Part shown: positions 52,596-62,133 of the stretch, in pieces
How positions within the stretch are numbered: the stretch's first letter is position 1
How the letters are laid out: every line of letters starts with the position of its first letter
Assembly: GCF_023715705.1 (NCBI RefSeq)
Contig: NZ_JAMBOS010000020.1
Span: 1-64,000 of the forward strand
Direction: 5' to 3'
Length of the DNA stretch: 64,000 nucleotides
Origin: Halalkalibacter oceani
Lineage (GTDB): Bacteria > Bacillota > Bacilli > Bacillales > Bacillaceae_D
Program-made: the position numbers and the translations under genes
Notes under the pieces: model-generated
Database searches by the model: none
Told to the model about the DNA's origin: nothing
What the model saw: the letters and a program-made list of their open reading frames with translations, nothing else

Positions 52596-52702
52596 CCGGC
52601 TGATTGCAAGCGCTATTAAAATTCAGAATGTGATGTTAAAATATGGACAAGCAGGATCGTATTGCTCCATTTTACATAATCGATTTGGGAGGGGAACGTT
52701 TG

Positions 52703-53575
52703 ATGGTACAAACAGTTGGCTTTATCGGTACAGGTGTAATGGGAAAAGGGATGATTAGAAACCTGATGAAGGCGGGCTATACGTTACACGTTTATACACG
52801 GACAAAGGCAAAGGCGGAGGAGCTTCTGGCTGAGGGAGCGATCTGGAAGGATACTCCGGCAGAGCTCGCGGCTGAATCGGATGTCATCATCACGATCGTT
52901 GGCTATCCGCGCGATGTAGAAGAAGTTTTTCTTGGTGAAAATGGAGTCGTTGAACATGCGAAGGCGGGCAGCTACGTCATTGACATGACGACCTCCTCGC
53001 CGCGACTGGCCGTTGATATTTATCAAAAAGCAAAGGAAAAGCAGCTTCATGCTCTGGATGCTCCTGTGTCCGGCGGCGATATTGGAGCGCGCGATGGTAA
53101 GCTCTCCATCATGGTCGGTGGAGATGAGGACGCCTTTCAAGCAGTGAAGCCGATTTTTGAAGCGATGGGAACGAACATTAGATACCAGGGAGAGGCTGGC
53201 GCCGGGCAGCATACGAAATTAGCGAATCAGATCGCGATTGCCGGCAATATGCTCGGTGTGTGTGAAGCTATGGTCTATGCGGAAAAAGCCGGCCTTGACC
53301 AGCACAAAGTGCTGACGAGTATAACGACGGGAGCGGCCGGAAGCTGGTCGTTGAGCAATCTTGCTCCGAAGATGATTGACGGGGATTTTGCGCCGGGCTT
53401 TTACGTTAAGCATTTTATTAAGGATATGACGATCGCGCTGGAATCAGCAGAGGAGATGGGGCTGCTCACCCCGGCATTAACGCAGGCCAAGAAGATGTAC
53501 GAAGAATTGGCGGCGATGGGTGAGGAAAACAGTGGGACTCAGGCGCTTTACCGCTGGTACCAAAGCAAGAGCTAA
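52703..53575 (+). CDS. YkwC-like beta-hydroxyacid dehydrogenase
   Basis: 290-residue NAD(P)-dependent dehydrogenase of the 3-hydroxyisobutyrate/tartronate-semialdehyde reductase family. GFIGTGVMGKGM, DAPVSGGDIGARDGKLSIMVGG and catalytic Lys in GAGQHTKLANQIAIAGN are complete; TTGAAGSWSLSNLAPKM and the GFYVKHFIKDM segment resemble Bacillus YkwC. Substrate unknown. ATG at 52703 follows GGGAGGGG by 8 nt. Distinct from the fused enzyme at 46166. Confidence 0.88.
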   Translation: MVQTVGFIGTGVMGKGMIRNLMKAGYTLHVYTRTKAKAEELLAEGAIWKDTPAELAAESDVIITIVGYPRDVEEVFLGENGVVEHAKAGSYVIDMTTSSPRLAVDIYQKAKEKQLHALDAPVSGGDIGARDGKLSIMVGGDEDAFQAVKPIFEAMGTNIRYQGEAGAGQHTKLANQIAIAGNMLGVCEAMVYAEKAGLDQHKVLTSITTGAAGSWSLSNLAPKMIDGDFAPGFYVKHFIKDMTIALESAEEMGLLTPALTQAKKMYEELAAMGEENSGTQALYRWYQSKS

Positions 53576-53642
53576 CAAATGGGATCAAAAGGAGCTTCTT
53601 TGCCTTTTGGCGAGGGGAAGTTAATCCTGTAAACATGACTGA

Positions 53643-53692
53643 AGAGCTGTCCTAAAAGGGGAAATCAACCCTTACGGACAGCTCTTTTTTTA
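53643..53692 (+). terminator. Terminator closing the TRAP/dehydrogenase cluster
   Basis: AGAGCTGTCC...GGACAGCTCT stem with inner AAAGGG/CCCTT and a TTTTTTTAT tail. A decayed relative of this hairpin lies at 63464-63520. Confidence 0.9.
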
Positions 53693-53747
53693 TATCAATT
53701 CAAGCAAACCGCCACCTTGAAAGGCAGGCTCCCAAGGATAAACAACT

Positions 53748-53777
53748 TACATAAAAAGTGGTTCCGGAAGCACAATA
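53748..53777 (+). promoter_or_regulatory. Possible sigma-G promoter of the ger operon
   Basis: TACATA and CACAATA with a 17-bp spacer resemble the forespore sigma-G pattern (TGNATA, CATAMTA), 34 bp before the operon's first ATG. Weak match. Confidence 0.35.
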
Positions 53778-53810
53778 ATTCTGTATTTGGATTTTCAAGG
53801 AGGAGGGGTC

Positions 53811-55310
53811 ATGTACAGATTACGAAAAGGTATCAAGCGGAAGCCCGTTCAACAGCAGCATGAAAATGAACCTTTTGACACCTCGCTTTCGAAAAACATA
53901 CAGACGTTGAAGGAGCTTTATTCCTATAAGGTCAATCAAGACTTCGCTGTACGGGAATTCACGATAAAGCATTCCGGCAGGCAAGCGGCATTATTGTATT
54001 ATCAGTCAGCGGTCGACCCGGGTAAATTAGCCAAGTCAATTATCGAACCGTTGTTGCAGTTTGAAGGTGAAGCGGTTGAATCAATTGTCACGCTTGATAA
54101 CATCAGCGAAGGATTTGATACAGAAGATGCGATCACGAGCATTAATAATGGGTATGCTGTCCTGTTTATCGACGGCGAAAGCAAAGCGTATCTGTTTAAT
54201 GTATCCGACTTTAAGCATCGAAATATCGAAAAAACACAAAATGAAAACCTGATCAAAGGACCGAAAGAAGCTTTCGCGGAATCCAGTCTTGTCAATATCT
54301 CCATGTTGCGAAAGCGAATTCATGATAAAGACTTTATAACAGAGACGGTGTCTGTCGGCAAACGGCTTAAAGCGGATGTCAGCATTCTCTACATTAAGGA
54401 TATCGCCAACCCGGAGATCATTAAGGAAGTCAAACAGAGAATCGGAAAAATTAAATCAGACAGTGTACGAAGTGTTGAGCTGTTAGAACAATACATTGAG
54501 GACCGCCCCTACTCTTTAATCCCGACGATCCTCTATTCGGAACGGCCTGACAGGGCAGCTGCCTATCTGGAGGATGGTTATGTCGTACTGCTGATGGAAA
54601 ACTCCTCATCCTGTTTGGTTTTGCCGGTAACCTTCTGGTCCTTTTTTCACTCGGCAGAGGATCGCTATTTACGTCTTCTCTTTGGAAACTTTTCCAGGGC
54701 TGTTCGAATTCTGGCCTTCTTTATTACGTTGTTAATTTCAGCTCTTTATATTTCATTGGTCAATTATCATGATGAAATGATCCCTCCTGACCTGCTTCTG
54801 GCTATTGCCGCCACTCGGGAGAAGGTTCCATTTCCAGTGATCATAGAAGTATTGATCATGGAAGTGGCATTTGAATTAATCCGCGAGGCCGGGCTGCGTA
54901 TTCCGAATCCGCTTGGCCCGACAATCGGAATCGTCGGTGCGCTTATATTAGGGCAGGCGGCGGTGGAAGCAAATATTATCAGTCCCGTTATTGTGATCGT
55001 TGTCGCTTTGTCCGGCCTTTCTTCCTTTGCGATTGCCGATATTAGCTTTAATTATACGATTCGTTTGTCGCGGTTTATCTTTATCTTTTGCGCTGCTGCC
55101 TTTGGAATGTTCGGACTTGTCGGTTGTTACGTCTTGTGGACCATTTATTTATGCTCCATTACGTCATTCGGTGTACCGTTCTTAGCACCTTTAGCACCAC
55201 ATTTCACCTCAGCAGGAGATACGATATTCAGAAGAAACATAAGAAATGAAATTTGGCGGCCGGCCTTTTTAAAACTAAAAGATATGCAGAAAAACCAGAA
55301 GGACACATAA
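53811..55310 (+). CDS. Spore germination receptor A subunit (GerAA/GerKA family)
   Basis: 499-residue A subunit of a GerA-type nutrient receptor in the spore inner membrane. Large soluble N-terminal domain (about 1-290), then about five membrane segments from LAFFITLLISALYISLV on; the conserved PFPVIIEVLIMEVAFELIREAGLRIP and GIVGALILGQAAVEA stretches are present. ATG at 53811 follows GGAGGAGG. First gene of an A-B-C-D operon. Confidence 0.93.
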   Translation: MYRLRKGIKRKPVQQQHENEPFDTSLSKNIQTLKELYSYKVNQDFAVREFTIKHSGRQAALLYYQSAVDPGKLAKSIIEPLLQFEGEAVESIVTLDNISEGFDTEDAITSINNGYAVLFIDGESKAYLFNVSDFKHRNIEKTQNENLIKGPKEAFAESSLVNISMLRKRIHDKDFITETVSVGKRLKADVSILYIKDIANPEIIKEVKQRIGKIKSDSVRSVELLEQYIEDRPYSLIPTILYSERPDRAAAYLEDGYVVLLMENSSSCLVLPVTFWSFFHSAEDRYLRLLFGNFSRAVRILAFFITLLISALYISLVNYHDEMIPPDLLLAIAATREKVPFPVIIEVLIMEVAFELIREAGLRIPNPLGPTIGIVGALILGQAAVEANIISPVIVIVVALSGLSSFAIADISFNYTIRLSRFIFIFCAAAFGMFGLVGCYVLWTIYLCSITSFGVPFLAPLAPHFTSAGDTIFRRNIRNEIWRPAFLKLKDMQKNQKDT

Positions 55311-55325
55311 GACGGGTGATGATCA

Positions 55326-56414
55326 ATGGACGTAACGAACAAAGTGGGAGTAAGAGAATTTATCGCGGTTATTTTACTGGTGATTGGAAGCAAGTTGGCT
55401 GACAACACGCCGGCTATTTTAGTTCAAGAAGCGAGAAATTCCTTCTGGATGATTCCTTTGGTCGCTTTAGCCCCGTTCATCCCCCCGTTCCTGCTTTTTT
55501 TGCATTTATTAAAAAAGCATAAAAACAAAAACCTGATTGAGCTTGTCAATCATATTCTTGGGCGCTATGCCGGTTTTGTGCTTGGATTTCTAATTTTTTT
55601 AATGACCTTTGCGACGCTCGTTATCGATAGTCGCAGCTTTGTTGAAGAATTAAGCATTTTATATTACCCGAAAACACCGCTTCTAGTTTTGTTGGGCGTC
55701 CTGCTGCTCATCTGCGGGTTGGGGGCGAGACTCGGAATCCAATATGTAATGACCGCTTCCTGGGTGATCCTCCCCTATGTGAAAGTGAGCGTTATCTTTT
55801 TGTTTATTTTAGCGCTGACGAACAATGAATGGAGAAGGATCTTTCCAATATGGGGGGATGGATTTGATGTCGTCCTGATTGAAGGGGTAAAGAATGTTTC
55901 CTTGTTTACAGATTTAGTTTTATTAACTATGGCTTACACCTCTTTAAGAAAAACGACAGTGTATCATCGGGCAGCGTATTGGGGGCTGGGGATTGTCTCA
56001 CTTGAACTGTGTATTGCTTTCTTACTTTACGCGACGATGTTTGACTATAAATCAATTGACACCGTTGCCTATCATTTTCATGAAGTCACACAGTATATCC
56101 ATTTAGGAATTTACTTTACTAATATTGAAACCTACTTTATGTTTTTTTGGCTGCTCGCCATCATCATCCGCTTTATTATTTACCTTTATTTTACGACGTG
56201 GATCCTAGCCGCCGTCTTTAACATTCAAAACTTCCGTCGGCTGGTACTACCACTTGCTGTATTGACGATTTGGCTCGGCATTCTGCCGGAGAATTCAATT
56301 GAATTGACACTAACCTACAGAAAAGAGCTCTTATTTGTCATTTCCTTGTTTTTTCTTACGACGCCCTTTTTATTATGGACAGTGGAAAAAGTGAAAGGAG
56401 GGATAAAGGCATGA
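55326..56414 (+). CDS. Spore germination receptor B subunit (GerAB/GerKB family)
   Basis: 362-residue APC-superfamily membrane protein with about ten hydrophobic segments; the B subunit is thought to bind the nutrient germinant. Begins after a short polar N-terminus (VGVREFIAVILLVIGSKLAD). ATG at 55326, 15 bp after the A-subunit stop. Overlaps the C-subunit gene by 4 bp. Confidence 0.92.
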   Translation: MDVTNKVGVREFIAVILLVIGSKLADNTPAILVQEARNSFWMIPLVALAPFIPPFLLFLHLLKKHKNKNLIELVNHILGRYAGFVLGFLIFLMTFATLVIDSRSFVEELSILYYPKTPLLVLLGVLLLICGLGARLGIQYVMTASWVILPYVKVSVIFLFILALTNNEWRRIFPIWGDGFDVVLIEGVKNVSLFTDLVLLTMAYTSLRKTTVYHRAAYWGLGIVSLELCIAFLLYATMFDYKSIDTVAYHFHEVTQYIHLGIYFTNIETYFMFFWLLAIIIRFIIYLYFTTWILAAVFNIQNFRRLVLPLAVLTIWLGILPENSIELTLTYRKELLFVISLFFLTTPFLLWTVEKVKGGIKA

Positions 56415-57655
56415 AGCTGTATCTGTTGTCGGCTTCGTTCTGTTTGCTCCTCTTTCTTACCGGGTGTTATGACCTTACTGAATTAGAGCAAAAAGCATAT
56501 GTCGTCGCGATTGGCATTGATCAAACAGACAAGCAGGGAATGTACGAGGTTTCATTCCAAATAGCCAATCCGGAGGTGGGGACGACGACCCAGGCCGCCG
56601 CGACTGACAAAAAGCCGAAAGAAACAGTGACTTTGGTAGCGCCCGATTTTATTTCTGCTCAAAATACAGCAAATTCCTTTGTGACACGTGAATTGACCTT
56701 TGATCACACAAAGGTATTGATTATCTCGGAGGAATTGGCCCGCTCGGGGGAACTGTTAAATATTATCCAGGCGGCGAATCAGGAAAGTCAGTTGCGCAGA
56801 GGGGTTCAGATGATTGTCTCCAAAGAAAAAGCAAGTGAATTTCTTACAAATACTGCGCCGCCGATGGAAACGCGCCCTCACAAATATTATCAATTTATGC
56901 TGGAACGGGGGCGGGAAACAGGTCTGATTCCTGATGCTGATATTCACCGTTTTTTTCAAATAACGGAGGGGGATGCTGATTTATTTCTAGCCGTTTATGC
57001 GGCAAGTATGGCAACGGATAAGGATGTAAAGGGGAATGAAGATGAATTTAGTGCAGGAGAGGTTCCTCAAATGGGTAAGAAGGAAACCCAGTTTATCGGC
57101 TCGGCTTTTTTTAAAGAAGGGACGATGATCGACCGGCTGGATGGGGAAGAAACGAGATTGACCTTAATTATGGATAATACTCTTAATATGGAGGACGTGC
57201 TGACAACGTATCCCGATCCTATGGATGACCACTACCGGATAACAACAAAGTATATTCAGAAGGATAAAACATCGGTGAAAATCAATTATGTGCAAGATGG
57301 AAAAGCGAAAATTGACATCTACATTCCTTTTCATTTAGAGGTGCTTGCCGTTCCGAGTTTGATTGATTATTCCAATAACAAAGAGAATCTTCAACTACTA
57401 AGGACGTCACTCGAAACCTATATAACAGATGTGGCTGAAAAATTTATCAAGAAGACGCAGGAAGAATATAAATCGGAACCATTTTACTGGTCGCTCTATG
57501 TGAGGCATCATTTCAACACGATTGCAGAATATGAAGAGGCAGATTGGCATAATCAAATTTATCCAAACGCCGACATATCGATTACTTTTGATCTGAAGAA
57601 CATCCGGTTTGGAAAATTAATCAAGTCCGCCGATTTAGAGGAAGTGAGGGATTAG
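56411..57655 (+). CDS. Spore germination receptor C subunit lipoprotein (GerAC/GerKC family)
   Basis: 414-residue lipoprotein: lipobox FLTGC, then the YDLTELEQKAYVVAIGID start typical of GerC proteins, FVTRELTFDHTKVLIISEE and a C-terminal domain ending in a long helix. Lipidation by Lgt is needed for function in known receptors. ATG at 56411 after GGAGGG within the end of the B gene. Confidence 0.93.
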   Translation: MKLYLLSASFCLLLFLTGCYDLTELEQKAYVVAIGIDQTDKQGMYEVSFQIANPEVGTTTQAAATDKKPKETVTLVAPDFISAQNTANSFVTRELTFDHTKVLIISEELARSGELLNIIQAANQESQLRRGVQMIVSKEKASEFLTNTAPPMETRPHKYYQFMLERGRETGLIPDADIHRFFQITEGDADLFLAVYAASMATDKDVKGNEDEFSAGEVPQMGKKETQFIGSAFFKEGTMIDRLDGEETRLTLIMDNTLNMEDVLTTYPDPMDDHYRITTKYIQKDKTSVKINYVQDGKAKIDIYIPFHLEVLAVPSLIDYSNNKENLQLLRTSLETYITDVAEKFIKKTQEEYKSEPFYWSLYVRHHFNTIAEYEEADWHNQIYPNADISITFDLKNIRFGKLIKSADLEEVRD

Positions 57656-57657
57656 AT

Positions 57658-57819
57658 ATGCTGCTCTTATGGCTTGTGGCGATTGGAACAGCCTTTTACA
57701 CTGTAGGGATCGCAAGGAAGATTTTCAAGGACGAGGGCAATACGTTTGGAGCGATAATGGTCGGCGTTCTTGCCGTTTCCATTTTGCTTGGTCCGGTGTT
57801 TATTCAGTATTTCCGTTAA
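57658..57819 (+). CDS. Small two-helix membrane protein, candidate receptor D subunit
   Basis: 53 residues: one hydrophobic helix at the start (MLLLWLVAIGTAFYTVGI), a short charged turn (ARKIFKDEGN) and a second helix (IMVGVLAVSILLGPVFI). It begins 3 bp after the C-subunit stop with a GAGGG site, so it belongs to the operon. Bacillus germination receptors often have such D subunits of about 55-75 residues with two membrane segments that modulate receptor function. Confidence 0.72.
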   Translation: MLLLWLVAIGTAFYTVGIARKIFKDEGNTFGAIMVGVLAVSILLGPVFIQYFR

Positions 57820-57914
57820 TGGGAATATGGCTAGCTACATGCCGGAGCGAAGTGATTTCTCCCAGGAACTGCGGCGGGCTAGCAGGTCGCGGCAGTTCCG
57901 CTCATTGTCTTCGA

Positions 57915-57963
57915 GGCTGGGCGTAAAAGGTAAAAGGAAAGGAACAACCATTTTGTCCCAGCC
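57915..57963. terminator. Degenerate hairpin of the recurrent family
   Basis: GGCTGGG...CCCAGCC arms with partly matching AAAAGGT/ACCATTTT inside, no T-run. Between the ger operon and a small minus-strand gene. Confidence 0.45.
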
Positions 57964-57975
57964 GCTGGAAAACAA

Positions 57976-58194
57976 TTAAAACGGATCCAAAAATCCGCGG
58001 TGCTCGGCAGCGGAGTGTACCAACCCGCCGCGGCTTTCGATTTCTTCGATGATTTCCCGGTACATCGTTAACCCTTCTGCGTTTACATACGGAGCAATTT
58101 GCTGGAAGCTGTGGTGAAAAAAAGCGAGTTCATCATCGGTCCAGCTTTGCTTTTTTATTGTGGAAAGCTCTGTCATATCACGGCCGTCATACAT
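57976..58194 (-). CDS. Small soluble protein, YfhS-like by position and length
   Basis: 72 residues with WTDDELAFFHHSFQQIAPYVNAEGLTMYREIIEEIESRGG as its likely helical core. I do not recognise the sequence, but B. subtilis yfhS is of the same size and also lies beside fabL. ATG at 58194 follows GGAGGGA by 5 nt. Divergent from fabL. It marks the right border of the ~28-kb region absent from the B. subtilis order. Confidence 0.55.
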   Translation of the reverse strand: MYDGRDMTELSTIKKQSWTDDELAFFHHSFQQIAPYVNAEGLTMYREIIEEIESRGGLVHSAAEHRGFLDPF

Positions 58195-58284
58195 CACATT
58201 CCCTCCTCTTTGCCTAGTGTGGCTGTTCGTAGTCGGGGCTATGCGCTATAATGTAAAGGTAGGAAAAGGTATTGTGTGAATTAA

Positions 58285-59061
<777 letters not shown>

Positions 59062-59069
59062 AAAATTAT

Positions 59070-59100
59070 TGTATAATCTTACACCTCCCCGGACATCTTA
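59070..59100 (+). promoter_or_regulatory. Possible sigma-G promoter of sspE
   Basis: TGTATA and CATCTTA with an 18-bp spacer, starting 8 bp after fabL. Fits forespore sigma-G promoters at most positions; ssp genes are known sigma-G targets. Confidence 0.45.
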
Positions 59101-59122
59101 AGTATCGTGGAGGTGATATCAC

Positions 59123-59326
59123 ATGGACAAACAACAACAAGCTTCTAAAACAAATGCTCAACAAGTCCGTAAGCAAAACGCTGCTTCTGCGCAAAACCAA
59201 AGCTTCAACACTGAGTTTGCGAGCGAAACAAACGCTCAAGAAGTAAAACAGCAAAATGCTCAAGCGGAAGCTCGTAAAGGTCAAGCATCCGCTCAAAAGC
59301 AACAACAGCAACAACGTCAACAATAA
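59123..59326 (+). CDS. sspE: Gamma-type small acid-soluble spore protein SspE
   Basis: 67-residue Gln/Ala/Asn-rich spore storage protein. Two imperfect repeats built around FNTEFASETNAQEV and KQNAQAEARKGQASAQ can be seen; TEFASET is the site cut by the germination protease. Shorter than B. subtilis SspE (84 residues), apparently with fewer repeat units. ATG at 59123 after GGAGGTGAT. Follows fabL as in B. subtilis. Confidence 0.93.
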   Translation: MDKQQQASKTNAQQVRKQNAASAQNQSFNTEFASETNAQEVKQQNAQAEARKGQASAQKQQQQQRQQ

Positions 59327-59359
59327 TGTAAGCAAGTTGTCTGACATTGCGTCAAACAG

Positions 59360-59401
59360 GCAGGGAGCGAACCTAAACGGTTTTGCTTCCTGCTTTTTTT
59401 G
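59360..59401 (+). terminator. Terminator of sspE
   Basis: GCAGGGAGC...GCTTCCTGC stem followed by TTTTTTTG. Confidence 0.88.
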
Positions 59402-59669
59402 TCAATGGTGTTCAATTGATGTTGTCGAGAACGTTTACTTTGTGCCTATCTATACATAATTTCCGCTTATTTTGCAGCAAAAAGCGCTAACCATTTCAAA
59501 ACAGAATAGAACGAGTTATAATATAGAAGAATGAAGAGAATTTTTTACCGCAAGCAAACGTAATAGTAATGGATAGGGTAGGAAAAAAGGATGAGGGAAC
59601 AAGTGAAGTGAGCGCGCGTTTTTGATGAGACCTACTGACGTCCGAAATTTTGTGAGGAAGGAGATCTTT
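59402..59669 (+). other. Intergenic region before ntdP
   Basis: No gene is supported; B. subtilis has ygaB here and I see no equivalent. A -10-like TATAAT at 59518 with a weak TTCAAA about 16 bp upstream could be the ntdP promoter. Confidence 0.4.
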
Positions 59670-60197
59670 ATGAATTTTCCCAAAGTTGGAAGTCATATTC
59701 AGATCCAGAGCTATAAGCATAATGGATCGATTCATCGCATTTGGGAAGAAACAATTGTGCTTAAAGGGACGTCAAAGGTTGTAATAGGCGGGAATGATCG
59801 AATACTTGTGAAAGAATCTGACGGACGAAATTGGCGGACACGGGAGCCGGCCATTTGCTACTTTGATTCTGAACAATGGTTTAATACGATCGGAATGATT
59901 CGATCCGACGGAATTTATTACTATTGCAACCTTGGTTCACCTTTTACCTGGGATGAGGAAGCGTTAAAGTATATTGACTATGACCTAGATATTAAGGTGT
60001 ATCCGGATATGACCTTTAAGCTCTTGGATGAGGATGAATATGAATTGCACAGTAAGCAAATGAATTATCCACCGGCTGTCGATGATTTGCTGAAACGGGG
60101 CGTCGATGAGTTGATTTCATGGATTCATCAACGGAAAGGCCCCTTTGCTCCGCAATTTGTTGAAAGCTGGTATGAACGGTTTTTGCAATATCGCTAA
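59670..60197 (+). CDS. ntdP: Nucleoside tri-/diphosphate phosphatase NtdP (YgaC, DUF402)
   Basis: 175-residue DUF402 protein. [23 protein letters not shown] at the start, [48 protein letters not shown] with the metal-binding Asp/Glu cluster, and the WYERFLQYR end match B. subtilis YgaC/NtdP and Staphylococcus homologues, which hydrolyse nucleoside tri- and diphosphates. ATG at 59670 after AAGGAG. Followed by the YgaD gene as in B. subtilis. Confidence 0.9.
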   Translation: MNFPKVGSHIQIQSYKHNGSIHRIWEETIVLKGTSKVVIGGNDRILVKESDGRNWRTREPAICYFDSEQWFNTIGMIRSDGIYYYCNLGSPFTWDEEALKYIDYDLDIKVYPDMTFKLLDEDEYELHSKQMNYPPAVDDLLKRGVDELISWIHQRKGPFAPQFVESWYERFLQYR

Positions 60198-60209
60198 ATA
60201 AGTCAGACA

Positions 60210-60256
60210 GGGGTGTGCCAAAAGGGTTACTTACCTTTTGGCACACCCCCTTCTCA
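60210..60256 (+). terminator. Terminator after ntdP
   Basis: Perfect 18-bp stem GGGGTGTGCCAAAAGGGT with its complement and a CCTTCTC tail. Recurrent family; weak T-run. Confidence 0.8.
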
Positions 60257-60280
60257 GCGAATGAAAAGGGGGTGGCGAAA

Positions 60281-62023
60281 CTGAATAGCATGAAGCGCTA
60301 TCTGGCTTTCGTCAAGCCATATTGGAAGGAAATCATTCTGACGGTTTTAATTGGGGTGCTGAAATTCGGCATTCCTTTACTTTTGCCATTAGTGATGATG
60401 TATGTGATTGATGACATCATTTTCGCGGAAGCGTTAGCTGATGACGAAAAGCTGTCACTTTTATTTAGAATCATGATTGGCATGTTTTTTATTTTTGTCG
60501 TTTTGCGCCCGCCGATTGAGTACTTCCGTCAGTACTTTGCCCAGTTCATCGGCAACAAGGTGCTGTATGATATCCGTGACCAACTGTTTACCCATATTCA
60601 GAAGCTCAGTTTGAAATTTTACTCCAATCGCAAGGTCGGGGAAATCATTTCGCGGGTGATTCACGATGTGGAACAAACGAAGACGTTTGTCATTACCGGA
60701 CTAATGAATATTTGGCTGGACTTATTTACGATTATTATTGCGATTATTATTATGTTGAATTTAAACGTCTGGCTGACAATTGTCGCGATTTCGATGTTTC
60801 CGTTTTACGGTTTTTCGATCAAGTTCTTTTACAGCAGGCTCCGTCATTTGACGCGTGTGCGTTCTCAGGCGCTTGCTGAGGTCCAGGGGCATCTTCATGA
60901 ACGGGTACAAGGGATGAACGTTATTCGCAGCTTCGCGCTGGAGGAGTATGAGCAGGACCAGTTTGCCAAGCGGAATGGGCATTTTCTGACGAAAGCAATC
61001 GATCATACGAAATGGAACGCGAAAACCTTTGCCGTGGTCAATACGATTACCGATGTCGCCCCGCTGCTAGTCATTTTCGTCTCCGGTTATTTTGTCATTA
61101 CCGGACAGCTTGAAGTAGGGGCGATGACCGCCTTTGTGCTCTATATGGAGCGGCTGTACGGCCCGCTTCGCCGGCTCGTAAATTCCTCGACGACATTGAC
61201 GCAGGCTATTGCTTCGATGGATCGTGTATTTGAATTTATTGATGAAAAGTATGATATTGTCGATCGCTCTTCTGCAACTCCGCTCAAACGGGCGCAAGGC
61301 AGCTTTGAATTTGACAATGTAACCTTTCGCTACAATGAAGATGAGGAACCGGTTTTAAAAAATTTACAGCTCAAAGTAGAACGGGGAGAGACGATCGCCT
61401 TTGTCGGGATGAGCGGCGGAGGAAAGAGCACGCTGATTAGTCTGCTGCCGCGCTTTTATGATGTGACTGAAGGGCGGATTCTCCTTGACGGCAAGGATTT
61501 GCGCGACTATCAGGTCCGAACGCTGCGCGACAATATCGGCATGGTGCTGCAGGATAATATTCTGTTCAGTCATTCCGTCAAGGCGAATATTTTGATGGGG
61601 CGGCCTGACGCCACTGACGAAGAGGTAGTTGCCGCTGCAAAAGCTGCTAATGCGCACGGCTTCATTATGTCCCTGCCGAACGGCTATGAGACGGAGGTCG
61701 GCGAAAGAGGCGTGAAGCTTTCAGGCGGTCAAAAGCAACGCGTGGCGATTGCCAGAGTCTTTTTGAAAAATCCGCCGATCCTGATTTTTGATGAGGCGAC
61801 TTCGGCGCTTGATTTGGAAAGCGAACATTATATTCAAGAGGCGCTTGAAAAATTGGCGCGTGATCGCACGACCTTTATCGTCGCCCACAGGCTCTCGACG
61901 ATTACCCACGCGGATCGGATCGTCGTCATTGAAAATGGCGAAATTGTCGAGTCTGGCAGTCACGAGGACCTAATGGTCAAAGGCGGCAGCTATCAGAAAT
62001 TATTCGAGGTTCAGCAGCTTTAA
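60281..62023 (+). CDS. ygaD: ABC exporter YgaD (half-transporter), apparent CTG start
   Basis: 580-residue half-transporter: six-helix exporter domain (about 10-300) and ATPase domain with [18 protein letters not shown]-loop, [13 protein letters not shown] and [12 protein letters not shown]. YgaD/LmrA/MsbA-like multidrug or lipid exporter, active as a dimer. Start: AAGGGGGTG (60266-60274) lies 6 nt before a CTG at 60281; the next ATG (60290) is 15 nt away. Starting at CTG gives MNSMKRYL, which lines up with my recollection of the B. subtilis YgaD N-terminus. Backbone gene. Confidence 0.9.
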   Translation: MNSMKRYLAFVKPYWKEIILTVLIGVLKFGIPLLLPLVMMYVIDDIIFAEALADDEKLSLLFRIMIGMFFIFVVLRPPIEYFRQYFAQFIGNKVLYDIRDQLFTHIQKLSLKFYSNRKVGEIISRVIHDVEQTKTFVITGLMNIWLDLFTIIIAIIIMLNLNVWLTIVAISMFPFYGFSIKFFYSRLRHLTRVRSQALAEVQGHLHERVQGMNVIRSFALEEYEQDQFAKRNGHFLTKAIDHTKWNAKTFAVVNTITDVAPLLVIFVSGYFVITGQLEVGAMTAFVLYMERLYGPLRRLVNSSTTLTQAIASMDRVFEFIDEKYDIVDRSSATPLKRAQGSFEFDNVTFRYNEDEEPVLKNLQLKVERGETIAFVGMSGGGKSTLISLLPRFYDVTEGRILLDGKDLRDYQVRTLRDNIGMVLQDNILFSHSVKANILMGRPDATDEEVVAAAKAANAHGFIMSLPNGYETEVGERGVKLSGGQKQRVAIARVFLKNPPILIFDEATSALDLESEHYIQEALEKLARDRTTFIVAHRLSTITHADRIVVIENGEIVESGSHEDLMVKGGSYQKLFEVQQL

Positions 62024-62025
62024 AA

Positions 62026-62068
62026 AGGAAGGCTCCCAACATCTTGCATTTTTGGGAGCCTTCCTTTG
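62026..62068 (+). terminator. Terminator of ygaD
   Basis: Perfect AAGGAAGGCTCCCAA stem (about 15 bp) with its complement, ending CCTTTGTC. Confidence 0.85.
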
Positions 62069-62090
62069 TCGTTGGTTTACGAGCATGCGT

Positions 62091-62133
62091 CTGGCAAAAG
62101 GTGAAAATATACCCTTTTGCCAAGCCCTTTTTT
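62091..62133. terminator. Second hairpin between ygaD and ygaE
   Basis: TGGCAAAAGG/CCTTTTGCCA stem with TTTTTT on the plus strand. Recurrent family member lying at the 3' end of the converging ygaE. Confidence 0.75.
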
